Below, piece by piece: positions 8,790 through 17,662 of a stretch of 38,997 bases of DNA. A program made the translations under genes and the position numbers. Numbering within the stretch: position 1 is the stretch's first letter; every line of letters begins with the position of its first letter. Below the pieces are notes generated by a model that saw only the letters and a list, made by a program, of their open reading frames with translations, ran no database searches and was not told the origin of the DNA. Origin of the DNA: a virus; the IMG/VR virus record IMGVR_UViG_3300047491_000684, positions 1-38,997 of that record; one strand, given 5' to 3'.

Positions 8790-11234
8790 ATGGCAGCACC
8801 TTTAATTCCGTGGGAACCCTGTAATATACCTGAAGAACTTCAGGCAGAACTCAGCCGTAGAAAAGTAAATCGCAGTTTAAATTATATTGATGCTGCTGAA
8901 GGTAATTGGGATGATAACACGGGAGACTGGTCCAAATATAAAGGACCGATGGTACCGTGGATACGATGTTGTTCCAACGGAAAGGGTCGTGAGAGTGGAC
9001 CTGATGCAGGAAAAGAGGGCTTTGTTTTTTATGGCGGCAAGAGTTTTTATACGGGATATGGATTTAATACACATAGAGATGATCCGTCTATTATTGGATA
9101 TATGCCTAATCGGCAGAATACTCCCCATATAATTTCCAATGATATGACGGCGGATTATCCCATCCACGTGCCTCCGCCCGAAATTGAAAAATTGAGTGCG
9201 ACCATTCAAAAGGAACATTTCCGTAGAGTTACATTGGAGTGGGTATGCTTTTCCAAGCGACAATTGGAATATATGACTCCATATTTTCTTGTGCCGGGAA
9301 TTTCGTGCATTATTGAATGGGGATGGAATCATTTTGATCACACGTCATTATTGAATTTATCCGATGACAATACTCTCAAAGATATATTTCATAATCCATA
9401 TCCTCTTTATACAGATAACATTTTAAAATCCAAGGGAAATTACGATGCGATTTTCGGAATTGTTACCCACTTCGAGTGGTCTATAGACGGTAACAAAATC
9501 AAATGTAAAACAGAAGTGACTTCCAAAGACCGTATTTATTCGGGTCTTATAATAGATTCCAATTCCACGGACACGGGCGGTGAGACGGGCGATGTTAAAC
9601 CGTTGGGAAAATTGACGGAATTTATAGATAAAAGTCTTACTCAATTTAAAGCAATCAAGGGTGATGGAGATTTAAAATCTGTCCCACAGTTGGCAGAATT
9701 CCTGACTTATGTTGCAGAATATCACCCTAAAGATAAGTGGAAAGAATATATATACGGCATTTTCTATGGCAGAAATCCCGAAGATTCCACAAACCCGTTT
9801 AGATTAGAAGCGAATACTGATAGAGATTTCGATTACGTCAATGGAAAAAATGCGGAATTGTGGTTGAATTTTGGATTGGTTATAGAAGCTATTAACTTTC
9901 ATTCTGCTCCTCTTACAGGTATGCAGAAAAAGGAAATGTTTAGAGTAGACATAGATGATTGTGTAATCGGGGCACATCCAAATATGATTTCGTCGGATGG
10001 AAGAATTTGTCTAATCCCGAATGCGATAGCGCCGAAGTATCATTGCGGCAACTATGGCCCCGACTTTACAAAATCCACCAATTACAATCCCGAAGATTGG
10101 AGCAAATTAATTCCAAGCACCGAAGCGCCCGGAGTTAATTTGAAATATGATGCTGCGGAAAAGGCGGGTATGCTTTATGATTATAGATTGAGGAAGGTGT
10201 GTTTGCAAAGTGCGCCCACTCGTGATAATCTGGATGAAATAATTAATTGGATTAGATATTCGGTTATTGGAGGTAAGACTTCATTCGCATTCCCTTTCAG
10301 ACACGGCGTGGGATCAGTTGGAGACAAGCCATATCCTGCAAGATATTCGGGTCATATAAAAGACATTTATGTTAATGTGACGTTCTTGACGGATTTGTTA
10401 AAGCGCAGCGATGAAATTAAAACTTATCCCAAGTTTATAGAAAAAATTTTGGAGGGTATTAATTCAGCGTGTGGAAATTTCTGGGATTTGCGGTTGGTGG
10501 ATTCCACGGGAAATAGTAAACTTAAAAAAAGCGAAATTGCCACGATGAAGATCGTGGATTATAAATTCATGTATTTCGCCAATCGTGGAAAAGTGTGGAC
10601 ATTCGATTATATGGATTCCGACAGTTTATTGTTAGGAATGAGTTTTAAACCCACACTAAGCAATGCCGCAGCAATTCGCACAATGTTTGCGGGAACTAAC
10701 AATCCCGACAAACGGACTATAATAACGAATGGATCTAATGAATTGTTAGATTATCATTTTAGAGATAGATTGCTTCTAGCAGAAGATATCAAGGGCGAAG
10801 CTCCGAAAAAATCCAGAGATAGTGAGAGTTACAAGGATACAATGCGTACTCTGCAACAGATCAAGCCCGTGGACGGCTCGTATCAGATCACCAATAAACA
10901 GGATAATAAGATTATTATTCGTCGAATGGTTCTTCCTGATCCGGAAATAGTTCAAATGTTGTTAGACGACACGGATGAAAAAAATAATCCGAAATATACG
11001 GGGATAATGCCAAATATTCAGGCCAGTTTTACTATTCAGGGAATTGGAGGAATTCGTACATTTATGATGTTTTTGGTTCGGAATCTTCCAGAACCATATT
11101 CGCATAAAAATATTGTATTTCGAGTAGTAGATGTTCAAGAAGCCATAGAGGCGGGAAAGTGGACAACTACGATTGTTGCTGGAATTATTCCGTTGCGAGA
11201 TTACATTAAGGCTCGGCTTAGTATTGCCAATTAA
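8790..11234 (+). CDS. Large baseplate/tail protein, probable hub component
   Basis: An 814-aa protein with no catalytic motif I can see. Recognisable stretches are RRVTLEWVCFSKRQLEYMTP followed by GISCIIEWGW, and FEWSIDGNKIKCKTEVTSKD. These are patterns I have seen in hub-like proteins of T4-like marine phages and which may correspond to gp27-type hub folds. A C-terminal part (IQASFTIQGIGGIRTFM, NIVFRVVDVQEAI) looks like a beta-rich structural domain. Its place directly after the LysM protein matches the hub/spike gene in contractile systems. The start is ATG 8790, 5 nt after the previous stop. The precise role is inferred from context. Confidence 0.55.
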   Translation: MAAPLIPWEPCNIPEELQAELSRRKVNRSLNYIDAAEGNWDDNTGDWSKYKGPMVPWIRCCSNGKGRESGPDAGKEGFVFYGGKSFYTGYGFNTHRDDPSIIGYMPNRQNTPHIISNDMTADYPIHVPPPEIEKLSATIQKEHFRRVTLEWVCFSKRQLEYMTPYFLVPGISCIIEWGWNHFDHTSLLNLSDDNTLKDIFHNPYPLYTDNILKSKGNYDAIFGIVTHFEWSIDGNKIKCKTEVTSKDRIYSGLIIDSNSTDTGGETGDVKPLGKLTEFIDKSLTQFKAIKGDGDLKSVPQLAEFLTYVAEYHPKDKWKEYIYGIFYGRNPEDSTNPFRLEANTDRDFDYVNGKNAELWLNFGLVIEAINFHSAPLTGMQKKEMFRVDIDDCVIGAHPNMISSDGRICLIPNAIAPKYHCGNYGPDFTKSTNYNPEDWSKLIPSTEAPGVNLKYDAAEKAGMLYDYRLRKVCLQSAPTRDNLDEIINWIRYSVIGGKTSFAFPFRHGVGSVGDKPYPARYSGHIKDIYVNVTFLTDLLKRSDEIKTYPKFIEKILEGINSACGNFWDLRLVDSTGNSKLKKSEIATMKIVDYKFMYFANRGKVWTFDYMDSDSLLLGMSFKPTLSNAAAIRTMFAGTNNPDKRTIITNGSNELLDYHFRDRLLLAEDIKGEAPKKSRDSESYKDTMRTLQQIKPVDGSYQITNKQDNKIIIRRMVLPDPEIVQMLLDDTDEKNNPKYTGIMPNIQASFTIQGIGGIRTFMMFLVRNLPEPYSHKNIVFRVVDVQEAIEAGKWTTTIVAGIIPLRDYIKARLSIAN

Positions 11235-11242
11235 GAGATCGA

Positions 11243-11270
11243 TTGACTTTGGCATAATTCATGGTAAACT
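11243..11270 (+). promoter_or_regulatory. Possible sigma70-like promoter before the DNA polymerase gene
   Basis: TTGACT (11243-11248) and TAAACT (11265-11270) are 16 nt apart in the 45-nt gap before the ATG at 11280. The -10 match is only 4 of 6. It would separate expression of this replication gene from the structural genes upstream. Confidence 0.3.
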
Positions 11271-11279
11271 CATTGCCAA

Positions 11280-12635
11280 ATGCCAGAAATAACTTTAAAT
11301 CCTCGTATATTCCACGAACAAAACGTGGAGGATGATTTGATTGTACATGCCGTACCCGTAGAAAATGCGACACATCCAGTCATCAACAAGCCAAGTATTC
11401 TATTTATCAGGAATGCACGGACGGGGGTAACTTACACAATCCCTATAGAACATCCCGACTCTGTTCAGCAATATTCCATTCATAAATTCGTGGCCGATTT
11501 CATATCGCCTTATCGGGGCAAGATATGGGCGTTAGATAAAAAAGTATTTGGCCATTTGACGGGAATACCTAATGTTTTTGATATTAATTTCTTAAACCAT
11601 ATCCAAACCAGTGAAACATTTGTGGAATCGGATTATGATACTCGTGCTCACTTTCTCATTCGTAAAAATTCGGGAATTCATCCTAGAATAAATCTGGCGA
11701 TTCCGCTATTAAAACATAAAGAGGCATTTAACAATTTTGCGGATGATTCTACAGAACTGCTGAAACAATATCCTCCCGATGTGGGATTTATAAAATTTAA
11801 CGATCTCATAATAGAAACGTTGAGATTATTGGAGGCGAATGGTCTTTTTGTTGATCGGGAATTGTTTAAGCAAAGATTTGGGATAGATGTGGGGTCGGCG
11901 GGGATTGTACATAGTCAATATAATGTATATACTGCGACGGGGCGTCCTAGCAACAGATTTGATAGTGTAAACTATGCGGCGTTGAATTCCGAGGATTGTA
12001 CTCGTAAGTGTTTTCGCTCACGGTGGGGAGATGATGGGCGATTGATTGCAATTGATTATACGACATTTCATCCTAGAATTGTCACATATCTTACCAAGTA
12101 TTCGTTATCCTCCGATATAAACATTTACGAATATCTTGCGCAGCTTTATTTTCAAAAGAAAAGCGTGGATGATATTGACATAGATGAGGCAAAAACACTC
12201 ACATTTCGTCAACTTTACGGCGGAGTTGAAGATAAATATTCGCACATAAAATGGCTTGCCAGTCTCAAATCATACATAGGTTCGCTGTGGGAATGTTTTC
12301 AGAGAGATGGCTATATAACAACTCCACTTTTTCAGAGAAAAATAACAAACAAACATATTTTAGATCCAAATCCTCCCAAGGTTTTTAATTATATTTTACA
12401 AGCAACTGAGGGCGAAATATCCATTCCAAGATTGCGAATGGTGATGGATTTCTTAAAATCCAAGCGCACACGTCCAATTCTTTACACTTACGATGCGGTT
12501 CTTTATGATTTCCATAAAGAGGATGGAAAAGAAACGCTTGCGGAAATTCGTAGAATTATGAGTTTCGACAATAAATTTCCCACGAAAACTTATATCGGAG
12601 ATACGTACCATAAGATGAATCATATTGCATCGTAA
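11280..12635 (+). CDS. Divergent short family A DNA polymerase
   Basis: A 451-aa protein with the ordered motifs of the Pol I polymerase domain. TATGRPSN (R222) matches the TGRLSS motif. AIDYTTFHPR (D259) matches motif A. AKTLTFRQLYGG (K305, F309, Y313) matches motif B. A QATEGEI segment follows, then LYTYDAVLYDF (D405) as motif C. The two catalytic Asp and the K/F/Y of the O-helix are kept. The motif A Glu of DYSQIELR is replaced by His, and the motif C HDE reads YDA. No 3'-5' exonuclease domain is visible; the N-terminal 200 residues are unlike the usual one. An exonuclease could be encoded elsewhere. The gene lies between tail genes and the gp32/UvsX block. Activity is likely but its fidelity and role are open. 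Confidence 0.75.
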   Translation: MPEITLNPRIFHEQNVEDDLIVHAVPVENATHPVINKPSILFIRNARTGVTYTIPIEHPDSVQQYSIHKFVADFISPYRGKIWALDKKVFGHLTGIPNVFDINFLNHIQTSETFVESDYDTRAHFLIRKNSGIHPRINLAIPLLKHKEAFNNFADDSTELLKQYPPDVGFIKFNDLIIETLRLLEANGLFVDRELFKQRFGIDVGSAGIVHSQYNVYTATGRPSNRFDSVNYAALNSEDCTRKCFRSRWGDDGRLIAIDYTTFHPRIVTYLTKYSLSSDINIYEYLAQLYFQKKSVDDIDIDEAKTLTFRQLYGGVEDKYSHIKWLASLKSYIGSLWECFQRDGYITTPLFQRKITNKHILDPNPPKVFNYILQATEGEISIPRLRMVMDFLKSKRTRPILYTYDAVLYDFHKEDGKETLAEIRRIMSFDNKFPTKTYIGDTYHKMNHIAS

Positions 12636-12663
12636 AAATAATTTACTTTGGATTTGCTTTCTT

Positions 12664-12672
12664 ATATTTATA
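12664..12672 (+). promoter_or_regulatory. ATATTTATA box upstream of the gene at 12689
   Basis: Same TTATATTTATATT string as at 104-116, placed 16 nt before the ATG at 12689; spacing differs by only 1 nt from the first copy. Confidence 0.35.
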
Positions 12673-12688
12673 TTCCGAATATATCGCT

Positions 12689-13450
12689 ATGAAACAAAAG
12701 TTACTGGATATAATTTTCAATGAAGTTTGCCTAGATAATCGAATATCTGATGGCATTTTTAAGATGGATGAAGAACAGCATATGGATGCTCTTCGTGATT
12801 ATTTTGTAAATCAGGGTCTTACCGTAGAATCTGCGATCACGGTAACGAATAGAATGGTAGAAGGCAAATATCCCGAACGTCAGGCTTACAATAAGGATGG
12901 AATTTTAGTAACGTTTCCGACGCCACAACACAAACATCGTGCGATTGCTCGTGGAAGTCATTTTGAAAAAAACCCAAATCCTCAAAAACCGCCCACAGAG
13001 ACAGACAAAAACGCTCCAAAAGTAGCGCCACCGGGATCAAAGCCCGAACCGGGCGAAGTTCCAAATTCGAAGGATGCGGGAAAAGACGAGCCGATAGATG
13101 CCGATGATATAGAAGATGATGAAGAGACAGACAAGAAGGAGCCGAACATCTTTCAAGGGGATCGGGGATTAAGTATAGAACCTCCAAAAGGAAGTGAGAA
13201 AACGAATCCGCCTCCACCACAGGCTCCAACTCAACCATCCATTCCGAGGACGCCTGAACGAATTGCAGCAGAAAAAGAAGTAGTTAAGCAAATCATGGCG
13301 ACCGATGATACTACACTGTCGAACATTACGAATGCATTGTGTATAAATGAAGATGTACTTAAAGTGCAGTTGCGTGAATTATACAAATACGCAGACAAGA
13401 CGGGGCTTCGTGAAGCTGTTACATTCCTCACACGATATGTAGAGTCATAA
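12689..13450 (+). CDS. Unknown protein with Pro/Glu-rich linker, probable virion or prohead component
   Basis: A 253-aa protein in three parts. The N-terminal helix is MKQKLLDIIFNEVCLDNR. A small domain follows to about residue 85. A long Pro/Asp/Lys-rich linker spans about 90-190. A helical C-terminal domain of about 60 residues begins IAAEKEVVKQIM. The helix-plus-linker architecture and the box upstream are shared with the gene at 130. No enzyme motif or membrane segment is seen. I infer a structural or internal capsid role. Confidence 0.65.
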   Translation: MKQKLLDIIFNEVCLDNRISDGIFKMDEEQHMDALRDYFVNQGLTVESAITVTNRMVEGKYPERQAYNKDGILVTFPTPQHKHRAIARGSHFEKNPNPQKPPTETDKNAPKVAPPGSKPEPGEVPNSKDAGKDEPIDADDIEDDEETDKKEPNIFQGDRGLSIEPPKGSEKTNPPPPQAPTQPSIPRTPERIAAEKEVVKQIMATDDTTLSNITNALCINEDVLKVQLRELYKYADKTGLREAVTFLTRYVES

Positions 13451-13466
13451 TTTAATATTGCATTAT

Positions 13467-13868
13467 ATGATGGATAGAACAGATAACAGGCAGTTGCTAT
13501 GCACATTCTCAAATGACAGAGATTTCAAAACAACGGCGGAAGACATCAAGAAATTTTATAATATTTATAACAACAGAATCTTCGTTTTTGTAAACTCTAC
13601 AAATCCAAAAGAAATTTATCTCACATATAATGTTTTCTCTACAAGGAAAGATGTTCCGAAATTTCCCAATACGATTCTTATTCATAGAAAAAAACAAACG
13701 AATACGCTTTATACCTTAAATGCGATGAATCGGTTGATAGAAGAAGAAAATGGAACATTTGATCCAACGTATGTGGTATCGTGGAAACTCTATGAAAACT
13801 CTCTTATAATTACGGGAGAAGTCTATATCCGTATTATCCCTCTAAAAATTAGTTCTGTTTTGCAGTAA
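13467..13868 (+). CDS. Unknown 133-aa protein
   Basis: The frame opens at TTG 13458, but ATG 13467 (or 13470) is a better start, giving a protein that begins MMDRTDNRQLL. The composition is balanced with alternating beta/alpha character (NRIFVFVNS, EIYLTYNVF, NTILIHRKK). No family recognised. It closes the rightward block before a likely promoter gap. Similar small proteins are common in large phage genomes, but I cannot assign a function. Confidence 0.6.
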   Translation: MMDRTDNRQLLCTFSNDRDFKTTAEDIKKFYNIYNNRIFVFVNSTNPKEIYLTYNVFSTRKDVPKFPNTILIHRKKQTNTLYTLNAMNRLIEEENGTFDPTYVVSWKLYENSLIITGEVYIRIIPLKISSVLQ

Positions 13869-13889
13869 TAAAAAATCGAATAAAATAAG

Positions 13890-13918
13890 TTGTAATTCTC
13901 ACGTTTTAGTTGTATAGT
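13890..13918 (+). promoter_or_regulatory. Sigma70-like promoter for the gp32-like gene
   Basis: TTGTAA (13890-13895), a 17-nt spacer and TATAGT (13913-13918) sit about 100 nt before the ATG at 14021. This is the only sizeable gap before the replication block, so a promoter is expected here. Confidence 0.4.
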
Positions 13919-13925
13919 GTTATAT

Positions 13926-14020
13926 GTATTGGAGCTAAGAAGTTGAGATTTGAATTCTGGTTCAATGATTAACTGATTACTCTAATTAATTAATTCATTC
14001 ATTATAAAGGAAAAATAATT
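13926..14020 (+). other. A/U-rich leader of the gp32-like gene
   Basis: About 95 nt lie between the predicted start site and the ATG. The 3' part holds the repetitive unstructured run TAATTAATTAATTCATTCA (13984-14002), followed by the good ribosome-binding site AAAGGA (14006-14011). In T4, gp32 represses its own translation by binding an unstructured leader next to a pseudoknot; this layout would allow something similar, which is inference. Confidence 0.35.
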
Positions 14021-14812
14021 ATGTCGATAAATGTAGCAAAGCTTGCAGATCGCCTCAGACAATTCGAAGAGGGAGCCAAGGCTTCCGAATTCGCAAAATA
14101 CCTATGGAAACCCAAAGAAGGATTACAAACCGTACGCATTGTTCCGTACAAGTTCAATCCCGAAAATCCGTTCATAGAATTGAAGTTCTATTATAAGATT
14201 GGAGACAAGAATTATCTCGCTCCGTGTACCTTTGGGAAGCCCGATCCGATCATGGAAACCATAGAAACTCTTCGTTCAAGTGGAAGCAATGAAGAGACGG
14301 CGCTCGCAGCCAAACTGTCACCCGTAGCACGTACATATGTTCCTATCCTCGTTCGTGGCGAAGAGGAACTGGGAGTGCGATTCTGGGGATTTGGCGTGCA
14401 AGTCTATAAGCAGCTTCTAAAGTTGATGACCAATCAGAAATATGGCGATATTACATCTTATACCGAAGGTCGGGATATTGAGGTAGAATTCCACAAGGAA
14501 AGCAAGAAGAAGAACGGTCAGGGACAATCATTCCCCGAAACGAATATCCTTGCCGATCCCAATGTTTCACCTGTAGTTAATCCACAACGCCGAGACTTGA
14601 TGGAAAAGGTGCGTGATCAAGTGGATATTTTAACCGTCTTTCCATTAAAGTCATACGAGGAGCTTAAGGAAGCGGTTGAGAAGTGGATAAATCCCGAAGG
14701 CGCAGATCCCGGTCGAGTTACGTCGCAGGGATCGCCCGCAGTGACGCCATCTAACGCTCCGGCGGCTCAAGATCTAGCCAATGTATTCGATAGTTTCTTC
14801 CAAAAGTCCTAA
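14021..14812 (+). CDS. Single-stranded DNA-binding protein, gp32-like
   Basis: A 263-aa protein with the gp32-type OB-fold pattern: LWKPKEGLQTVRIVPYKF, then LKFYYKIGDKNYLAP, and later RFWGFGVQVYKQLLKLM and DIEVEF strands. The N-terminal 20 residues are basic/acidic helical, as in the cooperativity arm. A Pro/Ala linker precedes a short C-terminus ending NVFDSFFQKS. This end is less acidic than that of T4 gp32, which contacts other replication proteins. The zinc-binding His/Cys set of T4 gp32 is absent; only one Cys lies in the corresponding area (YLAPCTF). It stands first in the replication block, ahead of the UvsX-like gene, with its own promoter and a clear ribosome-binding site. Confidence 0.82.
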   Translation: MSINVAKLADRLRQFEEGAKASEFAKYLWKPKEGLQTVRIVPYKFNPENPFIELKFYYKIGDKNYLAPCTFGKPDPIMETIETLRSSGSNEETALAAKLSPVARTYVPILVRGEEELGVRFWGFGVQVYKQLLKLMTNQKYGDITSYTEGRDIEVEFHKESKKKNGQGQSFPETNILADPNVSPVVNPQRRDLMEKVRDQVDILTVFPLKSYEELKEAVEKWINPEGADPGRVTSQGSPAVTPSNAPAAQDLANVFDSFFQKS

Positions 14813-14847
14813 CATTGGAAGATAATTGACCGGATAAATAAAATAAC

Positions 14848-14883
14848 TTGAGGGATGATGGCAATGATGCTATCATCCCTCAA
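14848..14883 (+). terminator. Long perfect hairpin between gp32-like and uvsX-like genes
   Basis: The arms at 14848-14859 and 14872-14883 are perfectly complementary (12 bp). Three further pairs (one G-U) extend the stem to 15 bp around a 6-nt loop. There is no T run after it, so it may be an attenuator or RNA-processing/stability element rather than a simple terminator. The uvsX-like ATG is 15 nt downstream. Confidence 0.6.
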
Positions 14884-14897
14884 TCCATATAAAGTTT

Positions 14898-16085
14898 ATG
14901 ACCACAGAAAAAAAGAAATCCTCCAGTAAGCATATTGTAAGTGACGTAGTCGAGCGTGATGATTTAGCGTTGCTACTTCAAAAAGAGTTAAATAAATCAA
15001 ACAAGGATGGGAGCAAGGCGTCATTTTTCTTAGATGATGATGACAATCCTGCGCAAGTCCTAGAATGGGTATCTACGGGTTCTACATTGTTGGATTTAGC
15101 AATTTCAAATCGTCCACATGGTGGATTGCCCGTTGGACGAATGATAGAGCTTAGTGGGTTGGAAGGCACTGGCAAATCTCTAATCTGTGCTTCTATTATC
15201 GCCGAGACGCAGAAGCGTGGAGGGCTGGCGGTATTCTTTGATTCCGAATTTTCAGTAGATAGAAATTTCTGGACAGCACTCGGAGTGGATATTAAAAATG
15301 TCAATTATGTCCCATTCACCACGCTTGAAGAATTTTTTAATAAATTCGAACTTTGTGTTGGCGCATTTAGAAAGGCGAATAAGGATCGTCTTCTTACAAT
15401 TTTCGTGGATTCTGTAACTCAAGCGTCGGTCGAAAAAGAGATGGAAAGTGACCACGGAGTTGATGGGTATAATACTGGTAGAGCAATTGTAATTAGCAAA
15501 GCCATGCGCAAATGCACTGGGCTAATAGCACGTCAGCGGATTCTCCCCGTCTTTACAAATCAAGTCCGTTATAATATGAACTCAGGTCCATTTGGTGATA
15601 AGTGGATTGTTCCGGGTGGTAAAGCTTTACCATTCGCATGTTCCGTTCGTGTTCGGCTTGCCAATTTGGGCAAGATTAAAGATGGAAAGACTAAAGATGT
15701 CATCGGGATGGAATGTCAAGCGCAGGTGATTAAAAATCGTTGCGGACCAAATTATCGTACCGCAGGATTCGATATTCACTATGATTCGGGAATTCAAGAC
15801 TTGGCGAGCTGGTTAACAGTGATGAAAAAATATGGCATTGTATCGGGCGATGGGCGTGGATATGAATACAAACGCCCCGATGGATCTACGATTGAATTCA
15901 CAACTCCCAAATTTGTTGAGTTGATGAATACCGATTCAACCTTGAAGGAAGAAGTCTATCAATCTATATGTCGTAGTTATATTATGCAATATCGTGATCC
16001 GAATAGCACCATTGTTGAGGATACTGAGCGGACAGGCGATGAAAATGATGACATCACCAAAAACGCCATAACCGAAGACGAATAG
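14898..16085 (+). CDS. uvsX: RecA/UvsX-like recombinase
   Basis: A 395-aa RecA-fold protein. Walker A is GLEGTGKS (K93). The Walker B region is LLTIFVDSV. The FFDSEFS strand and the loop region with FTNQVRYNMNSG and GGKALPFACSVRVRL match UvsX-type recombinases, which pair homologous DNA and drive recombination-dependent replication. The C-terminal 60 residues are acidic (DTERTGDENDD), as in UvsX. The frame begins at ATG 14898, just after a 15-bp hairpin. The neighbours gp32-like and FEN-like are natural partners. The next gene starts 5 nt after the stop. Family is certain; the UvsX name is by phage context. Confidence 0.9.
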   Translation: MTTEKKKSSSKHIVSDVVERDDLALLLQKELNKSNKDGSKASFFLDDDDNPAQVLEWVSTGSTLLDLAISNRPHGGLPVGRMIELSGLEGTGKSLICASIIAETQKRGGLAVFFDSEFSVDRNFWTALGVDIKNVNYVPFTTLEEFFNKFELCVGAFRKANKDRLLTIFVDSVTQASVEKEMESDHGVDGYNTGRAIVISKAMRKCTGLIARQRILPVFTNQVRYNMNSGPFGDKWIVPGGKALPFACSVRVRLANLGKIKDGKTKDVIGMECQAQVIKNRCGPNYRTAGFDIHYDSGIQDLASWLTVMKKYGIVSGDGRGYEYKRPDGSTIEFTTPKFVELMNTDSTLKEEVYQSICRSYIMQYRDPNSTIVEDTERTGDENDDITKNAITEDE

Positions 16086-16090
16086 CGGTT

Positions 16091-16315
16091 ATGAAAAGAC
16101 AAAGTAATAAACATACTGGATATGCCGTATATTCGGAATATAGAGATGAGTTTATTTCGCCAGTCTATGGTACGTTGGAAGAGTTGGACGACGATTTGAA
16201 AAATAATAAATTGGAGATAACCGATGAGGATTATATGAATAATCTGATTATTTATACAATGACTCCCGTTACATCGGTGGAGATATGTCAGGCTTATTCT
16301 CTTATTAAAACATGA
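16091..16315 (+). CDS. Small acidic unknown protein
   Basis: A 74-aa protein beginning MKRQSNKHTGYAVYS, with an acidic middle (EELDDDLKNN). The start is 5 nt after the recombinase stop, and the end overlaps the next start as ATGA. This tight packing supports a real, translationally coupled gene. No family recognised. Confidence 0.65.
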   Translation: MKRQSNKHTGYAVYSEYRDEFISPVYGTLEELDDDLKNNKLEITDEDYMNNLIIYTMTPVTSVEICQAYSLIKT

Positions 16316-17385
16316 ACCTGAGTAAAGAAGAGCGACAGAACTTGTGGTCCGTGTTTAAGAAAGGAGTCGCCGTCACGAAAGAAGAATGGACTCGAAAAAC
16401 GAATTCCAATATACTTTTGGTGGATGGAACTAATACTTTTATTAGATGCTGGGCGGCGAATCCAACATTAGATGAAAATGGAAATCATACCGGAGGAATT
16501 GTGGGGTTTCTCAAATCCGTCGGATACGGCATTAAACTTCTCGGTCCAACGAGATGTGTGGTTGTGTTTGATGGAATAGGCGGCTCATATAAGCGGCGTC
16601 AGATTTTCCCGCAGTATAAGGAGAACAGAAAAGGACGCATTCGGCTTAACAGAGCGTATGAAGAAATGTCTGATCCGAAGACGGAAGAGGAGCAGATGCG
16701 GAAACAATTCATCAGATTGGTTCAGTATTTGCAGACTCTTCCAATCAATATGTTATCAATAGATCACGTCGAGGCAGATGATGTGATTGCATACCTTGCC
16801 ACGGATTATTTCAAATCGTCCCGCAGAGTATACATTATGTCTAGTGATAAAGATTTTTTACAATTATGCACGGATAATGTGTGTGTGTATTCTCCAACAA
16901 AGAAGCGCATTTATGGTCCTTCCGAAATACTTGCGGAATATAACATTCATCCTAATAACTTTGTTCTTTTCCGAGCACTGAGCGGTGATGATTCTGATAA
17001 TATAGATGGAATAGAATTAGCGGGACCGAAAACGATTGTAAAACATTTTCCTTGGCTAAAGGAAGAGACTGTACATACTACGGATGAAATTGTATCTTTA
17101 GCAGAAGGCATACGAAACAAATACAAAGTTTGTGAAAACATTGCCTCTAATAAAAATTTAATAGATCGAAATGTTGCGCTTATGCAACTTCGGGATACGG
17201 CACTGACCACGACGGCTCAATTGCATTGTAACGAATGTCTTGATACGCCAAAAATTCCCAGATTAGATCGGGGGACATTCTTTAAGATGGTTCGGGAAGA
17301 TTTGTTGGATAATGGTATTCCGAATCACGTTTCGTGGTTAGACGAAGTATTTGTACCAATGGATAGTGTAACTAGAAGCGAATGA
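16312..17385 (+). CDS. 5'-3' exonuclease/flap endonuclease, T4 RNase H-like
   Basis: A 357-aa protein of the FEN/5'-nuclease family. Visible acidic metal-binding motifs are ILLVDGTNTFIRCW near the N-terminus, VVVFDGIGG, HVEADDVIAYLA, then MSSDKDFLQLC. A helix-hairpin-helix-like region follows with LSGDDSDNIDGI and LAGPKTIVKHFP. The enzyme removes RNA primers and 5' flaps. In T4 the same role is played by RNase H (gene rnh). It overlaps the upstream gene by 4 nt (ATGA) and the downstream one likewise. Because the family A polymerase in this window lacks such a domain, the two together could stand in for full-length Pol I functions; this is inference. Confidence 0.87.
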   Translation: MNLSKEERQNLWSVFKKGVAVTKEEWTRKTNSNILLVDGTNTFIRCWAANPTLDENGNHTGGIVGFLKSVGYGIKLLGPTRCVVVFDGIGGSYKRRQIFPQYKENRKGRIRLNRAYEEMSDPKTEEEQMRKQFIRLVQYLQTLPINMLSIDHVEADDVIAYLATDYFKSSRRVYIMSSDKDFLQLCTDNVCVYSPTKKRIYGPSEILAEYNIHPNNFVLFRALSGDDSDNIDGIELAGPKTIVKHFPWLKEETVHTTDEIVSLAEGIRNKYKVCENIASNKNLIDRNVALMQLRDTALTTTAQLHCNECLDTPKIPRLDRGTFFKMVREDLLDNGIPNHVSWLDEVFVPMDSVTRSE

Positions 17386-17624
17386 CGGAGAATATGAGAA
17401 AATATACATTTTTTAGATTTGGCCGCACTTATGTGAGACGGGACAGAATGATGGCGGTTAAATTGCTACATGGCAATAGAAAAAGTGGATATATATTTGC
17501 TGTCATCCTTGCGCACCCATATTTTTTGGTGGAAAAGCTCAGACTTCAAAGTCGAATAATATTGAATGATCGGAGTTGGATAGAAGTTGAAATGAATGCA
17601 GTAATTGGAAATGGTAAAATTTGA
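17382..17624 (+). CDS. Small basic unknown protein
   Basis: An 80-aa protein whose ATG overlaps the exonuclease stop (ATGA). An in-frame ATG at 17394 is an alternative. The sequence is basic (FFRFGRTYVRRDRMM) with a hydrophobic middle (GYIFAVILAHPYFLV) that is short for a TM segment. No family recognised. The overlap and the following 38-nt A-rich gap support it as the last gene of this sub-operon. Confidence 0.5.
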   Translation: MTENMRKYTFFRFGRTYVRRDRMMAVKLLHGNRKSGYIFAVILAHPYFLVEKLRLQSRIILNDRSWIEVEMNAVIGNGKI

Positions 17625-17662
17625 GACGGATAGATAAAAAATAAACAAATAAATAAGTAAAT

